Shown in pieces: positions 1 through 14,041 of a stretch of DNA of 64,000 nt. The stretch covers positions 282,501 to 346,500 of the forward strand of contig JAMWET010003604.1 of assembly GCA_024036415.1 (NCBI GenBank), read 5' to 3'. The number at the start of each line of letters is the position of its first letter. Within the stretch, counting starts at the first letter, position 1. The position numbers and the translations under genes were made by a program. Source of the DNA: Prochilodus magdalenae (Eukaryota > Chordata > Actinopteri > Characiformes > Prochilodontidae). The notes beneath the pieces are model-generated. The model was not told where the DNA came from. It searched no databases and saw only the letters and a list, made by a program, of their open reading frames with translations.

Positions 1-387
1 GCGATATTCACCATATGCTCAGAAAAGCCTACTATTTATCACAATATCAACAACTAATTAAGTTAATCGTGATAAAATCATATTGGCCACCTCTAGCTCA
101 ACTCATGAAGCACAACCACACAGAGTGATGAAGTTTATATAATGGAATTTGAAACTTGTATAAATGAATCCCGGCTACAATCTTGGTTAGAGTTGAACTA
201 TTAGCTGAATGAGGTTGTTGCTGGTGCATTCTAACAGTGTAACTTCCACCAGGGACAGACACTTCCTATTAGATTAGAACAGGTTGGACCATAAACGTAA
301 AAACAAACAGCTCTGCGATCATGTGGTTTTATGGCTAGCCCTTAAATGCCAGACCAACAAGAGAGTTCATGTATCTATAGTGCCCTT
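1..387. other. No feature recognised
   Basis: AT-rich, no open frame of interest and no repeat that I recognise. Confidence 0.5.
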
Positions 388-1103
388 CACAATTATTGGC
401 ACCCCTCGTTAAGATGTGTTCATAGGCTTGTAATAAATTCTTTTGGGTTTTTAATAACATGTGCAAAAAAAGTGAAATCACCTGTGCCACAATTATTGGC
501 ACCCCTGAGGTTAATAATTTGTAGAACCCCCTTTTGCCAACAAGACAGCACCTAATCGTCTCTTATAATATTTCACATAATGGAAGAATACACAGAGAGG
601 GATCTTCGACCATTCCTCTCTGTATTCGATTGAGTTGAGGTCTGCGGATCGAGATGGCCATGGGTGGAGCTTGAGTTTGTGTCTGATGAACTGTTTTTTT
701 TGTAGATTTGTTGTTTGGATCTTTCGGGAAAACCACATGGTCCCAGCTGAAGTCCCAGTACCGCTTAGAGAAGTTTACGAATATGCTTGTAAGTTAAAAG
801 GCTTTTTTCTGTGCATGCCTCCCATCTTGTTGCCATGTAGATAGCGCCTGATGGTTGTTATGGAGACTTTGTGACCCCAAGATGCTACTCTTTGATGCAG
901 TACTCTAGAGAAACAGACCTCTGTATCACGTCATATTTATACCCCAGGGAAACAGGAAGTGATGACTTACTAATTAATATAAGTTCCCTTGAAGGTTATA
1001 TTCTTCTACAATTTTCAGTGTAAGATTATGCTTATGCAATAAAAATGTAATATATTTTAAAGCTTTTAACACATCTTAACGAGGGGTGATGCCAATAATT
1101 GTG
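388..1103 (-). mobile_element. Decayed Tc1-like element with terminal inverted repeats
   Basis: The left terminus CACAATTATTGGCACCCCTC (388) matches the inverted right terminus ending at 1103, except for a 3-base insertion, over about 33 bp. The left terminus is partly repeated at about 491. Minus-strand reading shows transposase C-terminal traces: EEWSKIP, then KYYKRRLGAVLLAKGGSTNY, with a broken copy of the SPDLNxIE motif (SADLNSIEY). The coding part is mostly deleted, so the element is non-autonomous. Confidence 0.75.
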
Positions 1104-2859
1104 TAATTAGGGAATGTCCAGTTTTAAATACAACAAGCATGATGCTTCTAAAGCCAGAGTTTAGCACCGTCACCCCAAAGCAAGAATGGCCTGGGCTCAA
1201 TTCCCTGGCCAGTTGGCCAGCGTCCTACTTGTGTGGATGGTCAGCATTTACGTTTAGGCATTTTGTTGATGCTCATATCCAGTGTGTGTGTCTGTGTGTG
1301 TATCCATACATTCCAAATGTTAAGCAAATTCTACATTTAGATATTTAGAATTGTATTGTACAAATTATTCTAAAGTTGAACAAGACTGTTGCTAATGCTC
1401 AAGTTGTTCAACCTGGTAACAGTTGCTACAGTAATGGCATTTGTGTGCAGAGCATGGACAAGTCAACTATTTACGCATGTAGAAACAGACACAGTAGTTT
1501 TAGGTTGAATAATTAAAGAACTGTGGATGGATGACAGCATGCTCCTTTCTGGTGTAAAACTCTCTACAGAGATCGGGTGAGAAGAGACTGAGAGAGGGGG
1601 TGGAGAGAAAATGTGTGGGTGGGAAAGAGACAGGGACAGAGTGAGAGGGAAAGAGAGGACAAGTGGGTGGTGGCAGAAGAGGAAGTAAAATAGATGACAG
1701 AAAGGATCAGAGTTCTAATGTTCAATATGGATGAGTTCTTTCCTCTCAAGTATCATACGAGGGCAACAACATGTCATAGACATGGAAAGCTAAAGTTGTT
1801 CTCAGGTAGCTTTCAAACATAGATGGATCTTCTGTAAGTGTGTTGTAGTCCATTTCTCACCAGAGACGAGCACCCTACCCACCACCCCTTTTTAGATCCC
1901 ACCCATTAGCATCTACCTGGAGTGTTCAAAATATTTTTTAATAATTGTGTAAATTGTTTTATATTTTAAAGATTAAAAGGTAAAGATAAATTGCACACTG
2001 TCAGTGTAAGTTAACACATAATTGCAGATGTAGTTTGTTGCTCATTGTGGCTGGAAAAGTCCAGGAATTAGACAGGAATGTAAAAACAGAGTATGTATTA
2101 GAATGCAGAACAACTGATCTTGATCATCTTGATGAAGGATGAAGTTTGGTTCCTATTATCCAGCTTCTCCACCTTAAACATTGACATGGAATAGACTGCA
2201 GAGAGGAGCAGCTCCACCTTGATAAGCATCAAAACAACAGCCACAGTCTGTAGCTAGCAGCCAGGCTTTATGACGTTCATTCTCTTTTTGACAGTCAGAT
2301 CCAGACCATGTTACGTTTTCGTAGCAGAGCTGGCATAGGCAAATATGAAACCAATGTCAGCCTCGTTTAAAGATCAGATACTGTTATATTCATATGCATT
2401 TGCTGAGTGCACGAGTTGCACATGTGGCTAGATATTATGTAAAGCTAAAACATTATCAGTAGGAACTTCTGATTTTAATGAGTTATTGAGAAAATACAAA
2501 TGCAATGAACTTTTAGAGATCAGTAGTGTGTCTAATGGGACTGTTTTGTGTTTTGGAAGGAAAAACCAGATTCTGCAAATCAACAGTTTGTATCTGATTA
2601 AAAGGGATTTTTTTGCCAATGCTTTCCTATCTAAGATGCTGAGGGATTCTGTATGGAGGAATGGTCTCAGATCACTGAGTCAGGAGACTCAGAGCTGTTG
2701 TTATTGCAAAGGGAGATTTTAACAAGTATTAAATGAAGGAGTGATACCAGCTACACACCATATACATCTGAGATCTGAGAGAAAAATGTATTTAATGCTA
2801 AGAATTAGTTTCAGTCATTCAGTCATTGTGCTTTAAATAAAAGTTACATTCATTATATT
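1104..2859. other. Intergenic, no gene recognised
   Basis: It contains a GA-rich purine stretch at about 1565-1690 and a short GT run near 1285. Open frames are short and without family signals. Confidence 0.5.
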
Positions 2860-3030
<171 letters not shown>

Positions 3031-4189
3031 GTAAGAAAAAAAAGAAATAAAGAATGTTTGTAAATTATGTGAATTATGACTACATTGCTGGTACTTTTAG
3101 GCCCTCTTTGAGACAGATTAGTTTTACCAGAGGAGGCGCAGTAATGTAATCTAGGTTTGATTTGACTAGCTGTTTCCTATATGATAAACAGTTTGCAGTT
3201 TCCCCATAGTAACTGTAGTAGTCCAAATGAAAACACCATTGCATGGACATTCATACCATTGTTATGGGATGTGCTGCACCTAACATGCTACAACATTAAC
3301 ATGCTAGGGTAGCTTAACGTCTAATATGTCATCATAAAAACCCAACGTGACTTTACATATCATTTCAGGGGTGTGGGGTGTGTGCCTGTTGTCCTGAACT
3401 TGAGAATAAAGGAAATTCGAGCTCTGTGTTAACAGTTAGGACTTGCCTTCAGTTCACAAAAAAACAAAAGCATGGGGTTGCTGTTTAATGTTACCTGGGT
3501 TTGCATTACTGAAATGTCATTTAAATGTAATTTATAGGGCAAATTGCCCCAGAATTCACACTGAGAGTCAGAATTCACACTCTTGCTTTCAAACAGCCAT
3601 GTGTTTGCTATTGCACAAAATCGGTGGTCCTTAAATAGAACACCATAAGGTCATATTTCTAGGCTTTCACTGCTGAAGCTCGCACAGGTTTAAAAGAACT
3701 ACAGATGTTGAGCACCTTGGTTTATTTGTATTTCTTCTATTCAGCTGCAAACATAAGGACACACATCATTAGTTTGCTCTCTTCATGCTGATTCAGCATG
3801 GTAACAAAGAACTGATGTAAAAACTGTACAATGATGAGAGAAAAGTGGCACAGTGCCTTACACTAGCGCAGTAGCCCTGTTTAACTATACACTCCAGAAG
3901 CTAGACAGTGCTAAGTGATGAATCATACTCACAAATCACTTTTATATCTAAACTACTGAACATTGTTGAACACTGATAGCTTAAATGTTTGCATATTTGG
4001 ACTGGCTGAACATTGTTTAGCTTTGAAAAAAAAAATCTTTGAAGTTGAGAGCCTACAGTCATTGGGATACCTACATAATACACTTATCAGCAAAAGAATA
4101 GTTTGGACAAATAGTGGCACACAGAAGCAACCGAAAGGAATGTCGCTTGGTGGGTAGGTTTGACATTGTGAGACTGATGCGAATGATTC
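3031..4189. other. Intergenic, no gene recognised
   Basis: Nothing beyond short random frames. Confidence 0.5.
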
Positions 4190-4790
4190 AAGTTTCATGC
4201 TCGGCCACACACGTGAGGTAAGCAAGGACATGCCTTATCGCTGTACCTGACTGACCCAACAGCTACAAATGCAGTCGTTCAGTGAGCAGTGGCGCCCTCC
4301 ATGAGTCATCAGTGGTGTAATGGTGTCAAAGCCAGGCTTTCATGGGGTGAATCAGAATGGCAGCTGGTCATCTTCAGTAAAGGATCCCGCATTTGTCTTG
4401 GTGGAGACGACCATTGAATCCGTGCTTGGAGGCACCGTCGTCAGTGCCAACTCTTTGTTCTCACAGGTCACATGTCCAGAAGCCCTGGTGTCACTCCACG
4501 TCCACCTCTACCGCAAAATCTGCAGGAACTGTGTGAGAATATTCAAGCTGCATAGGATGGATTATCACAGGATGCCTTAGGAACCAGCACAACTCCATGT
4601 CGAGATGTGTGACATATTGCATTAGCAAACATGGCGGCCTGATGCCATACTGACAGGCACTGCCTCTGAATGTGTTTCTTAGTAAATATTGCCCATATCA
4701 GTCTAAATTTATCATCATTTATTGTTCCTGGTAACCTTTATCTTCCTTCCCAATAGCACTGCAGTCATAATTTTTTTTGTTAGGGTGAGT
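4190..4790 (+). mobile_element. Tc1-like transposon relic, copy 1
   Basis: It shares a diverged sequence of about 500 bp with the copy at 17.3-18.0 kb. This includes the readable stretch RNCVRIFKLHxMDYHRxP and the 3' segment with TTGTTCCTGGTAACCTTTAT. The family is recognised from the other copy, where a DDE-domain fragment is clearer. There are several frameshifts and stops. Confidence 0.5.
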
Positions 4791-6097
4791 TTAATTTCAT
4801 AGAGTCATATCCAGTTAATTAATGTTAATTAATTCAGTTTACATTCTGTACTGAGAAACTGGAGTCTGTACTTTTGATGTTTCCTGTTTGTTTGGATGTC
4901 AAGCAATGACAAAAACAAGGCCCAACATTTTCCTTGCCATAAGCAAGATGGTACATACAACAACAACTTTTATTCAAATTCAAATTGTAATGAAATATCT
5001 CCTGTTTTATTTTTATAAACATTAATGTGGTTTCAGTTTTGAATCTATATCTCTCATCTTTGCTGCTGTAACACTGTAAATTTCATTGTAAGTTTCAACA
5101 GTCTACTCAAAAGAAATCATAAATAAAACATATATATACATAGTTTTGCTTTCGCTGGTGATAGCTGTGACTTCTAAACTTTCCTAGCCTTAGAAAAGTA
5201 AATCAAACCACCAATCAGTTCATTTTGTCCCTCACACATTTCCATTCATTAGCCAGAAAAGGCTACTTGGGTTGAAACTGCAGACTTCACACTGTAGTGC
5301 ATTTACAGTCAGCTTAATTACCTTCCATTAAAATGTCATCAGTGTTTCTGGCTGTTTTGTCTCATTTACTGTTTAAGGTCTTAGGATGCAATTAAAACTC
5401 ACTCAGAGAAATAACACCGCCATCCCTGAGGACCCCGAGTCTGCTCCGCCACCATGCTCATTACAGTACCTCACTCCTTTTTTCTCTTTCCTCCTTTCTT
5501 TTACTCACTGCACACATTATGAGATGGATGGGGGTTAGAAAAGCAAACACATGGCAGAGGGTCTCTAGTATCAGCAAACTGGGGGAGTCTACGTTTCAGT
5601 TTCCTGAACTAAATACATCCCATTAGGTACTAATTACAGTAGAATTACCTGCATCTGTGTTTGACAAACTGATGAGTAGTGAAACAAGGTCAGTGGACCA
5701 TGTCAACAGCAATCAAAGAAGCAGCAAATGCAGACAATTAGAGCTTTTGTTTTGAAATTTTACTGACTCGACGGATTTACTGATTAATGAGCTTTTAGCT
5801 TTGGTCATAATCAGTGTTGGTGTTGTTCCTCAAAAACAAAAGGATGATATACTGACTACTTATTAAACTGTCCTTATTTACTTCTCGTGGAAAGTAATTA
5901 ATTACACTACTCATGACACTACGTTTAAGTTACTATGCAACATTGTCTAAGATGCAATATTGCATAATTGCCAGTTGACAATAGCCTAGAACCAATAGGG
6001 CGGTTCTAACTTTCCATTTACCACCTCCTGGTTTCATCAGAATGTTTCTACAAGATGTTCCAAGCTCCTTTATTGTATCCTGTCTTACAATCTCATA
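4791..6097. other. Intergenic, no gene recognised
   Basis: AT-rich DNA with no recognised coding or repeat signal. Confidence 0.5.
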
Positions 6098-6290
6098 AGC
6101 TCTGTTATCTCTCTTCTTCCGGGATCGACATGAGGAGGATGGGTTCCCCCTTGAGCCTGGGTCCCTTTCAAGGTTTCATCCTTTTTCTCTAAGAGAGTTC
6201 TTCCTTGCCACTCTGGCTTGCTCAAGAGGGATACTGGCTTGCTCAAGAGGGGAAGGGTTCCCTTCCTTAAGTGTATTGATTGATAAATCT
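6098..6290. repeat. Dispersed teleost repeat fragment
   Basis: GGATGGGTTCCCCCTTGAGC to CTTCCTTGCCACTCTGGCTT resembles a repeat seen across many fish genomes (GGTTTCTTCCT / TTTTTCCTTGCCAC type). GGCTTGCTCAAGAGGG is tandemly duplicated inside it. Confidence 0.5.
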
Positions 6291-7529
6291 CGCATGTGCC
6301 CACATATCAGCACAATTCACTACCCTAGTAAGGAGGCCATACACAAGGTCTTTTCCTTTACTTTCTTCAATAAAGGACCACAACGCTAGCAGCAGAGTTG
6401 ATTTAAACCAGCTCAAGAGCATTTCCTAGGAAATGTCGAGGCAAGAGGCAACACTCAGTGTCCAGCTGTTGGTTCCTGTGGTTTCACTGACGCCAAACAC
6501 AAAACAGATGCGTTCCAGCTAAATATAAAAATCCTGGAGAGAAATCGTTTGTTTGTATCAAGTAACAATGCAGTCATCACTATGCAGTCACCACAGGAAG
6601 AAAATGTGTCCAGTCTTTGCAACTGCCTTTTATTTGCAGTGAAAACATTGCTGTCATTTCTCCATCGCTAGCACAAATAAATATCTAGAAAACAAAAAAA
6701 GCATGCTGTTAAATAGTGGATGGAGATAAAGTGTGTACCAACCTACTTGCCTAATTTCTATTGGTAACGACTGCAGGGGGAATGCAGGGTTTGTAACTGT
6801 AATATGAATACTGACTTTAGGGTCAGTGGCATGTTACATAACTGCGTTACAGACAAATGGAGAAATGCAGTTCCCCCAAAACTTTTCATAACAATATATA
6901 ATGTTTTTTCTGCTACTACGGTTATTTATGTTCGTCTATTTATTGGTGTTTTCTCGCTGAACAAACAAGGTCAAATGAAATATGCCATTGATCTTATGTA
7001 AATGATATTCAATATGATGCCGTTCTTTGTGCCAAATACGCACACACACCGACTCGCACACGTGCATTCACACGCACCTGTAAGATGACTCATAAGCGTT
7101 CAAAGTAAAAGTTCTGAACATCTAGACTGAAGACGTAAGTGTTCACAGACACAAAAGCCTTTGACCTTATTGTGGAAACATGATATGGATGCTGCCCAAA
7201 CTAATGAGTCTCCAGCTATGCAGCTTGTAGTAGCTTACAAAGAACTGGAGGGCATTGCATCAGTTAAAGTGGTTGCCATAGAAATGACATACCCCTGAAA
7301 AAGCCTTGAGTGTTATTGACCCATGGTCCATAAGGCCTATACTTAGTGACCTGGTGGGCATGTTTATGTATATGTATGACCGGGTATGCTTATGGTGGTT
7401 TATAGTGTGCACGCTCGTGACTGGAGAGCAGGGTTTTGAGTTTTCCTCCCTAGACTGGAGACAGTGCTGTGTATGTCGTACAATGCATAGAAAGTTTCTT
7501 GTTAACATACAAGAGATATTATGCTTTCC
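6291..7529. other. Intergenic, no gene recognised
   Basis: Short CA-rich patch near 7040-7075; otherwise nothing. Confidence 0.5.
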
Positions 7530-7785
7530 TCATGTCTGTGTGGGTTTCCTCCAGGTGCTGTAGTTTCCTCCCACAGCCTAAAGTCATGCAATCATTTGAG
7601 TTGGAGATAGGTATACTAAGTTTATACTATAGGCTGCCACTAGGTGTGAGTGTGAATGAGTATATCTCTGTGTTTGCCCTCTGGTAGACTGGTGGCCAGT
7701 CCAGGGTGTTTCCTCCCTACTGCCCATTGAGTACTGGATTAGGCTCCAGGGCCCCACGTTTATCCAGGTAGAATAAGCAATGTCT
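7530..7785 (+). repeat. Dispersed teleost repeat (TGTGGGTTTCCTCC type), plus strand
   Basis: TGTGTGGGTTTCCTCCAGGT, then GTTTCCTCCCACAGCCTAAA, then GGCCAGTCCAGGGTGTTTCC are the landmarks of a very common teleost repeat. A second copy lies at 14772-14965 on the other strand. Confidence 0.7.
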
Positions 7786-10706
7786 GAAAAAGCCATTTTC
7801 TCACAATCAGGCTGTTATGAGAACCATAAATGTCTTGGTAACAGGGTTGTTGATTTTAATTTGGTTAAAACAAATAAAGTATACTAAATATAACAGAATG
7901 CAAAGTTGAAAGACACATTTTCATTAACATCGTTGTTTTCAATTATAATACAGTTTTAATAAATTAGGTTAAATTAAATAACAGCATGAAGAATGTATCA
8001 TAAATTAAGCTAGAATTCATGAGTGATTCATTTCACACTGTGAACTGGTTGCATAATAGCTATTAATAAAACCAAATAGTCTAAACAAAGTTTACAAAGA
8101 TGGTTCTTGGACACAGAGTTCTTTGTTACTGTGCTCTACAGTCAGAGATAAAACAAATATATTGATGGATAGGTATAAACTAGGTTATAAATAGCAAAAA
8201 ATAGAAATTAAATGAGCATGCTAATTGAACGGAGGTAATATCTGCAACTATAAAACCAACCGCCACATTAAACAAACCAGTTTAAGTCCCTTTATATGAT
8301 GTCTTGGCAAAGAAGATGCAGGAAACAAAGCAAAGGCTCTTTTATTAGACACAGCAGCAATGGGGAAACCAACACCATAGACCTGACTGGCTGGGAGAGC
8401 AGGTAAGTCACCAGAAGCCACACCCTTTAACCTGATAGTAGGCACAAAATAGCACAAGTCATACATGACCACATCTTTAAGCTTACTGTCCCAACTATTC
8501 ACACATTTAAAGCCTCTCTTATAACAAGTCCAGTGCATCAGATGTGCATTTCACACATCCATGGTTTCCAGAGCCAATAACAGGCAATAACAATTTGTAA
8601 ATGAATGTTCGTATGCAAAACAATGTATTTCTAGTAATGTGATCATTCTGGTTTACAGTGTATTGTATGATTACATAGACATCCAGTTTCATACGTATAA
8701 TATTATTGGCTTATAGGTATAATACGAGAAGCATGCTGACTAGTGTGTGCACGCAGACAGGCTGAGGTTTGGAGCATCAGTACAACAGAGAATTGTGTTG
8801 AATGGCTGCTGAATGCTGAATTTATGTTGAATCAATATCAGTAAACAATAAGCATTTTCCAGTCTGGCCAAGCTGGCCACGCGCACAGAGCAGAACAGTG
8901 TGGATTCTTTAAACTAAAGCTGTGTGCCTGAAACTTGAAGGTCGACGATTTCTGATTATGTCATCAAGGACTAAAACTGTGTTTCTTCTATTTGTGACAC
9001 TCAAAGACTGTGTGTGTGTGTGTGTGTGTGTGTACAAAGGAAGTTACTATAATTAGTGAGCAATAGAGAGATTCCATCTGGACCAAAATCCCCAAACACT
9101 GGAGAAGAAAGGAGCGAGAAGAACAGTGTGTGTGTGTGTGTCTGTGCATTTGCGTATTGTGACTATAGCAGATTTTGTGCCTGAGCCAAACCAATAAAGT
9201 CCAACAGGAGCTTGACAGATGTGACATCACACCCTTTTGAGGCCCGTTGACAAATTGTAAAAATACACACATGCAGTCTCTCACCCTGTGCATGACGCAT
9301 TACACGCACTCGCTTTCTGTTCAGCCACGTGTGCATGTGAATGAGTAATGCCATCGGTTCTCACCTTGCTTTTTCCAGGGTTTCACAGTTTTTAAAAAGA
9401 AATTCCACACTCCTTAAGACCTCGGCATGGCAAAGCTACTACAAGTTCACCACATCACCCTGCACGAACTCAAGCCATGTGTCACGAATTAACATCCAAC
9501 ATTAATACGGTTCAAAAACTAAATATACACTGTGAGATGGCTCAGACCTTTCACTGTCTTTTTCAGCATGCTGGACATTGTTAGCCGTGTTGTTGTCCTC
9601 TAGCCTTTCATCAGTGTTCAGTTTCTGAACACAGGATCGCTGTTGGCTGAGTAGCTTTGGTTAAACTATGCTTAGCTAGTTTAATGGACAAAATGACTAG
9701 TCCTTTATATCTTTGTATGTAATTAGGGATGCCCAATGTGTGATATTCCAATCCGAGAGATGGATACAATTACACCTCTATGACATGAGGCTGAAATGCG
9801 TCTACTGAAGAGGTTTGAGTGATCGGACTTGTATCTGGTTTAAATGCCTCTTGGCCGTGTTGTTACATAACTTGGCCTCCACGTATAATCCTAATACTCA
9901 AGGCACATGAAGTGTCCAGGCTCTGAGACCACTTTGTTGTCCTCTGAAAACGTGCCTGAGAGCTGCAGGTTGTGGATAATGTCCGTTCATGGCTCCACTG
10001 TGACTGTGGCATAAAACAGAGTGCAAAAACTAAACAAAGGATCTCAGAACTGGATCCGGCTGATTTCATGCCTGAACATCCTTCAGTTTAACACCACTGG
10101 TATTAAAAACATAAATCATTTTCAGAGAGTTTATGACCATACATTGGTCAGATCTATCTCAGGACTTTTTTAAACGTCTCTGGCCCTGTGTTTGTTTTGT
10201 CTTTCTCTCTGTTCTACACATTTTTGTGCCTATCACACCTAATGATAAGCTCATATCTGCTCAAACTGTAGGCAGGCTGTATGGACTACAGAATATACAC
10301 ACTGTATAATAATACTGTATGTGTTTCTAGCATGAAATGCTTTGCTTCTAAGCAGCACTGTCCCTGTAGCCATTCTAAAGTAGCCAGGTTGGAAGTAAAG
10401 GCAAATTTGCCAGAATGCCATCATTCTACAAAGCAACCATCACTACCAAATAATGTGCTTGTGGGTGAGACACAGATAGACTGATTCCAGTAGTTTCAGC
10501 ATAAAGTAAAGTAAGGTAAAGTAATATAGGGTTTTACCGTACTAGCATCTGGCCTTTAATGTAAAGTACATTATACAGATAAACAATTTTAAATCCCAGG
10601 ATATTCTGGATGAGCTTTCTCTGGATGTTTTATAAATCAAGGCATTAACATTACATAACATAATATTAATAATATTAGGTCAGAATAAAGAGGCCCGAGT
10701 TCAGTA
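7786..10706. other. Intergenic, no gene recognised
   Basis: Only the TG runs near 9.0-9.14 kb stand out. A stretch at about 8280-8470 with TTTTATTAGACACAGCAGCA could be a reversed retroelement end, but this is weak. Confidence 0.45.
9009..9033. repeat. TG microsatellite
   Basis: About 12 TG units; another short run is at 9126-9141. Confidence 0.95.
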
Positions 10707-10927
10707 TGTAACAAACTCAGTAGTGGGTGAAAGCCACAGGGAGTTAGCTGCTTTCCCGGCCTCCATAAAAGAAATCCAGGCGGGAGACAGCCGTTCGGAA
10801 ACTGGATCCTTTATTGGGCAGAGGAGCACCCACACCTCGTGGTTACAATCCCAGAACTGATCCTCTCTCTTGCTTACGACATACGGCGCGCATGCGCTCA
10901 ATGCCTGCACCTAAAGTGACCGTTACA
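10707..10927 (-). mobile_element. Candidate solo LTR
   Basis: This 221-bp block begins TGTAAC and ends GTTACA, the inverted termini of an LTR. On the minus strand it has AATAAA followed by GGATCC in the middle, as an R region would. No internal retroviral or retrotransposon sequence flanks it. I did not find a clear target-site duplication, so the call is tentative. Confidence 0.4.
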
Positions 10928-11639
10928 ATTATTGTCATTAGGTTTTATTAATGATTCTCCAATCCAAGAAACTTCTGGTGATACTGGTGTACTTTCCCTC
11001 TGACCTGACTGTGTAATGTACTTGTATTTGTATTTTTCTTTAACTGTGCTTCCCTTGCCTCCTTCTTACCAAGAGCATATATGTGCTTGCTTTGGTCTTC
11101 CTGCTCGTCCCAGGCTCTGCCCCTTTTCTCATGCCACTCTCATACATCTTGTCTGTAGCCTGGCCTTTTATCTGTTGCCTGTCTGCCCTCCCCAGTGTAA
11201 AGTCCCCTCATGTTTGTCTTACACCTTGCTTGGCACCTTGTTTGTTCTGTGTCTATTTTCTAGTGTTAGTGTTGCTAATTCTTCCACTGCCTTCCTGTGG
11301 TTTTCCTAACTTTTCCTTTTGTTTGTAGCGTTCCTGCCTTCAGCAACAAAACATCAAGATCACTTTTACATCTTATGACTTGGTCTCCATTGTCTTCTTC
11401 CATGCTGCAAGCTAATTAATGAATTAATGAACAAGCTCCTGGCGTTCTGAGTCAGATGTGTTAGAAATGTGTCAAAAATATGCAAGTGACCTTAGGAACC
11501 CCTGTCAGCTTGGCTTAGGGAACTCGACACATGGATGGCAAGTTATTCAGTTTCTTTTTGGTATTTTTAAAGAGTTAAAAATGCTGTTTTAGCAATGAAT
11601 AAGATGAAATCAAAGTAACTGAGTCTCATGCCGGACAGA
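10928..11639. other. Intergenic, no gene recognised
   Basis: Pyrimidine-rich stretch at 11040-11330 gives a 97-codon Leu/Pro/Ser/Cys-rich frame that looks like composition, not a gene. Confidence 0.5.
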
Positions 11640-12090
11640 GTCTGATTGAGGCACACTGAGCTAAAATCAAGACTGGGTTTATTTACCGGTTAACAGTCAG
11701 GCTCAAAAACAGAGTCCATCAAATATAGTACAAGGGACAGGCAAAGTCAGATACGAAGAGGCAGTCAGAAGTCAAAACCAAATAAAAAATCAGAACAGAG
11801 CAACCAATAACAGAGGGTAGACGAGGAGAAGGGGCGAACCAGAGAACAAATCAGAAAATCAGAATCAGTGTCACTAGGATAGACCGCTCGGTCAGGCAAC
11901 AGGAGTTGGAAAAACTTTGCAATGGCTGCATGTGAACCAGGAACAGACTAAATAAGATACAGCTGAAAATAACCAATACCCTGGTGATGACGAACAAGGA
12001 AATAGGGCATGACTGGGCAATGATGGACATGTGACTATGACATCATCGGGTAGTGGGTTCTGGGAGTTGGAGTTCAGAAGATCAGAGGGA
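11640..12090. repeat. Probable dispersed repeat, reverse orientation
   Basis: TGGGTTTATTTACCGGTTAA, repeated short AG-rich words and TTCTGGGAGTTGGAGTTCAG resemble a common fish interspersed repeat. There is no open frame. The boundaries are approximate. Confidence 0.3.
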
Positions 12091-14039
12091 AAGGGGAAAG
12101 CTGGAAGTGTGGCCTAGAGGACAAGCCTTCCCAAAAATGGCATCTTTAAACCTCTCCTGACCTTCTCTGCCCTAAACTCTCCACGTCACCATACCATTTA
12201 CCACACCAACCTTCTCCCTGTTCTGGGGCTTCCAGATTAGCCCAGGGCTCTCTGCCCCTTAACCAATCGAAGCTGGTTGATTTAAAGCTTTACCATTCTA
12301 ATCACCCTAGCAATATGTGAAGTCCTTAATGTCCCAAGAGATGTTTGTTTAGAAGAATTATCTATAGGGACCGGTTGTTCTTATCATACTACATCATTTT
12401 ACATAACTGCTATTACCTCCAACCTCACACAGAAACTCTTAACACACCCATATACACAGCAAGGGATGCTCTTGATTACATTATTGATTACCAATACAGA
12501 GTGAAATTTGAGTAGATATAGAATAGGACTATGGAACAAACTCCTTACCGCAGCTACTAAGAAGCTGATCAGAACAACACAAAGCTCTTTTATCTGTTTT
12601 TTGAAGTACTTCAGAATAGGTATAACACATGTACCTTATCTAAAAAGCTTTCATGCTTTGGATCCTTGCATCAGTAGTCATGCCTTCAGGCCTGTGGCTT
12701 TATTTTCAGGGTGTACATGAAGTTATTAGTTGGCAGCTGTCAGCAGTGGGTAGCACCTAATTACATTTATTCCTCTACATTCATTAAACCTTCCAGCAGT
12801 CATGATCAAAGTACCCTCACATTGCCAGACTGTCTAGGGAGAATCGGATACCTTTTACCACTTAACGTGGGCAAGAGCATCCTACTGCTACAGGAACAGG
12901 AGATTTGACTGAATGCAAAACCACAAGCATAGAATGGCATGGTATACGTCATGGCATGACGTATAAAAGAAGTCAAACAGAGCAAAACAGAGTCACGACA
13001 TATACAGTAGGTGGGGCTATCTGTGGCTAAGGCTGCTGTTTCCGAGGTGGAACTTAGCTAGAACAATAAAACAGTGATTCACACCGGATGGGTGTGCAAC
13101 AAGACATGGAGGTGCATATACTGTATGTGTATGTGTGCATAGTCAATCAGAATGCAACTGCCAGAATTGTGACAGGATGGCCAGGTAAAGCTATCAGCCT
13201 TTCCATCTACGTATGGGTGGGGTATCTGTGACAAAGACTATGATCTCCGCTGGTTTCTCTGTTTTCTCTGTTTCTATACGTTTCTCTATCTTTGTGATAA
13301 TACAGCTCAGATATGTGGCTCTATAAATGTGCAAATCTGCATCTCCGGCTTATTAAAACTAATAGTTTCTTCTATTATTAATGACAACTGTTTTATTATT
13401 AATGACAGCTTATCATGGGACTGTAAATGACTCACATTCTGGATTACAAGGTTATGAAAAGTTGAATCTGCATCTCAGTGTGAATTCATGTGTCCATCTA
13501 AATTTACCCATCATATCGGTAACCCTACATCTTTCACTCAGTAGAGTGAAGTGTTCAAAACAGTTACAGCTGCTGAGGTTGCTCCAGAAAACTATAATTA
13601 GAAAGAGCTGAGATTGATTTAAACTTGTTATACTGTATTAAATATTAAATATTAGATATTAAACATGTGGGTATCATGTGGCAGTCATGTCGAAGGGCAA
13701 ATTTAAATATACATCCAAATATTTAGACAATGGCCTTAGATTCCAGAGGCTTAAGGTTCTCAAATTCATGCCTGCCTATTCAGTAAACCATAAACCAAGT
13801 ATATGTAATAGTAATGAAGCATCCAATTATGAGGGGTTTAAGATTTTGGAAAGTAGGAACTGGGTATTGTTTTGGCCCTGACCCTAACCTTTCTGCTGAA
13901 ACAACTGATCTTCCGATGTGAGATATTCAGTAGCAGGAATCAGTTATAAACAGTGCAACCCATAGTATTATTAAACAAAGGATGGACGCATGGAGATAGT
14001 ACAGTTTAATTGAAATAACAAAAATACACATCAGAGAGT
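12091..14039. other. Intergenic, no gene recognised
   Basis: TTTTATTATTAATGACA is tandemly repeated near 13390-13410; no gene signal. Confidence 0.5.
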
Positions 14040-14041
14040 TA

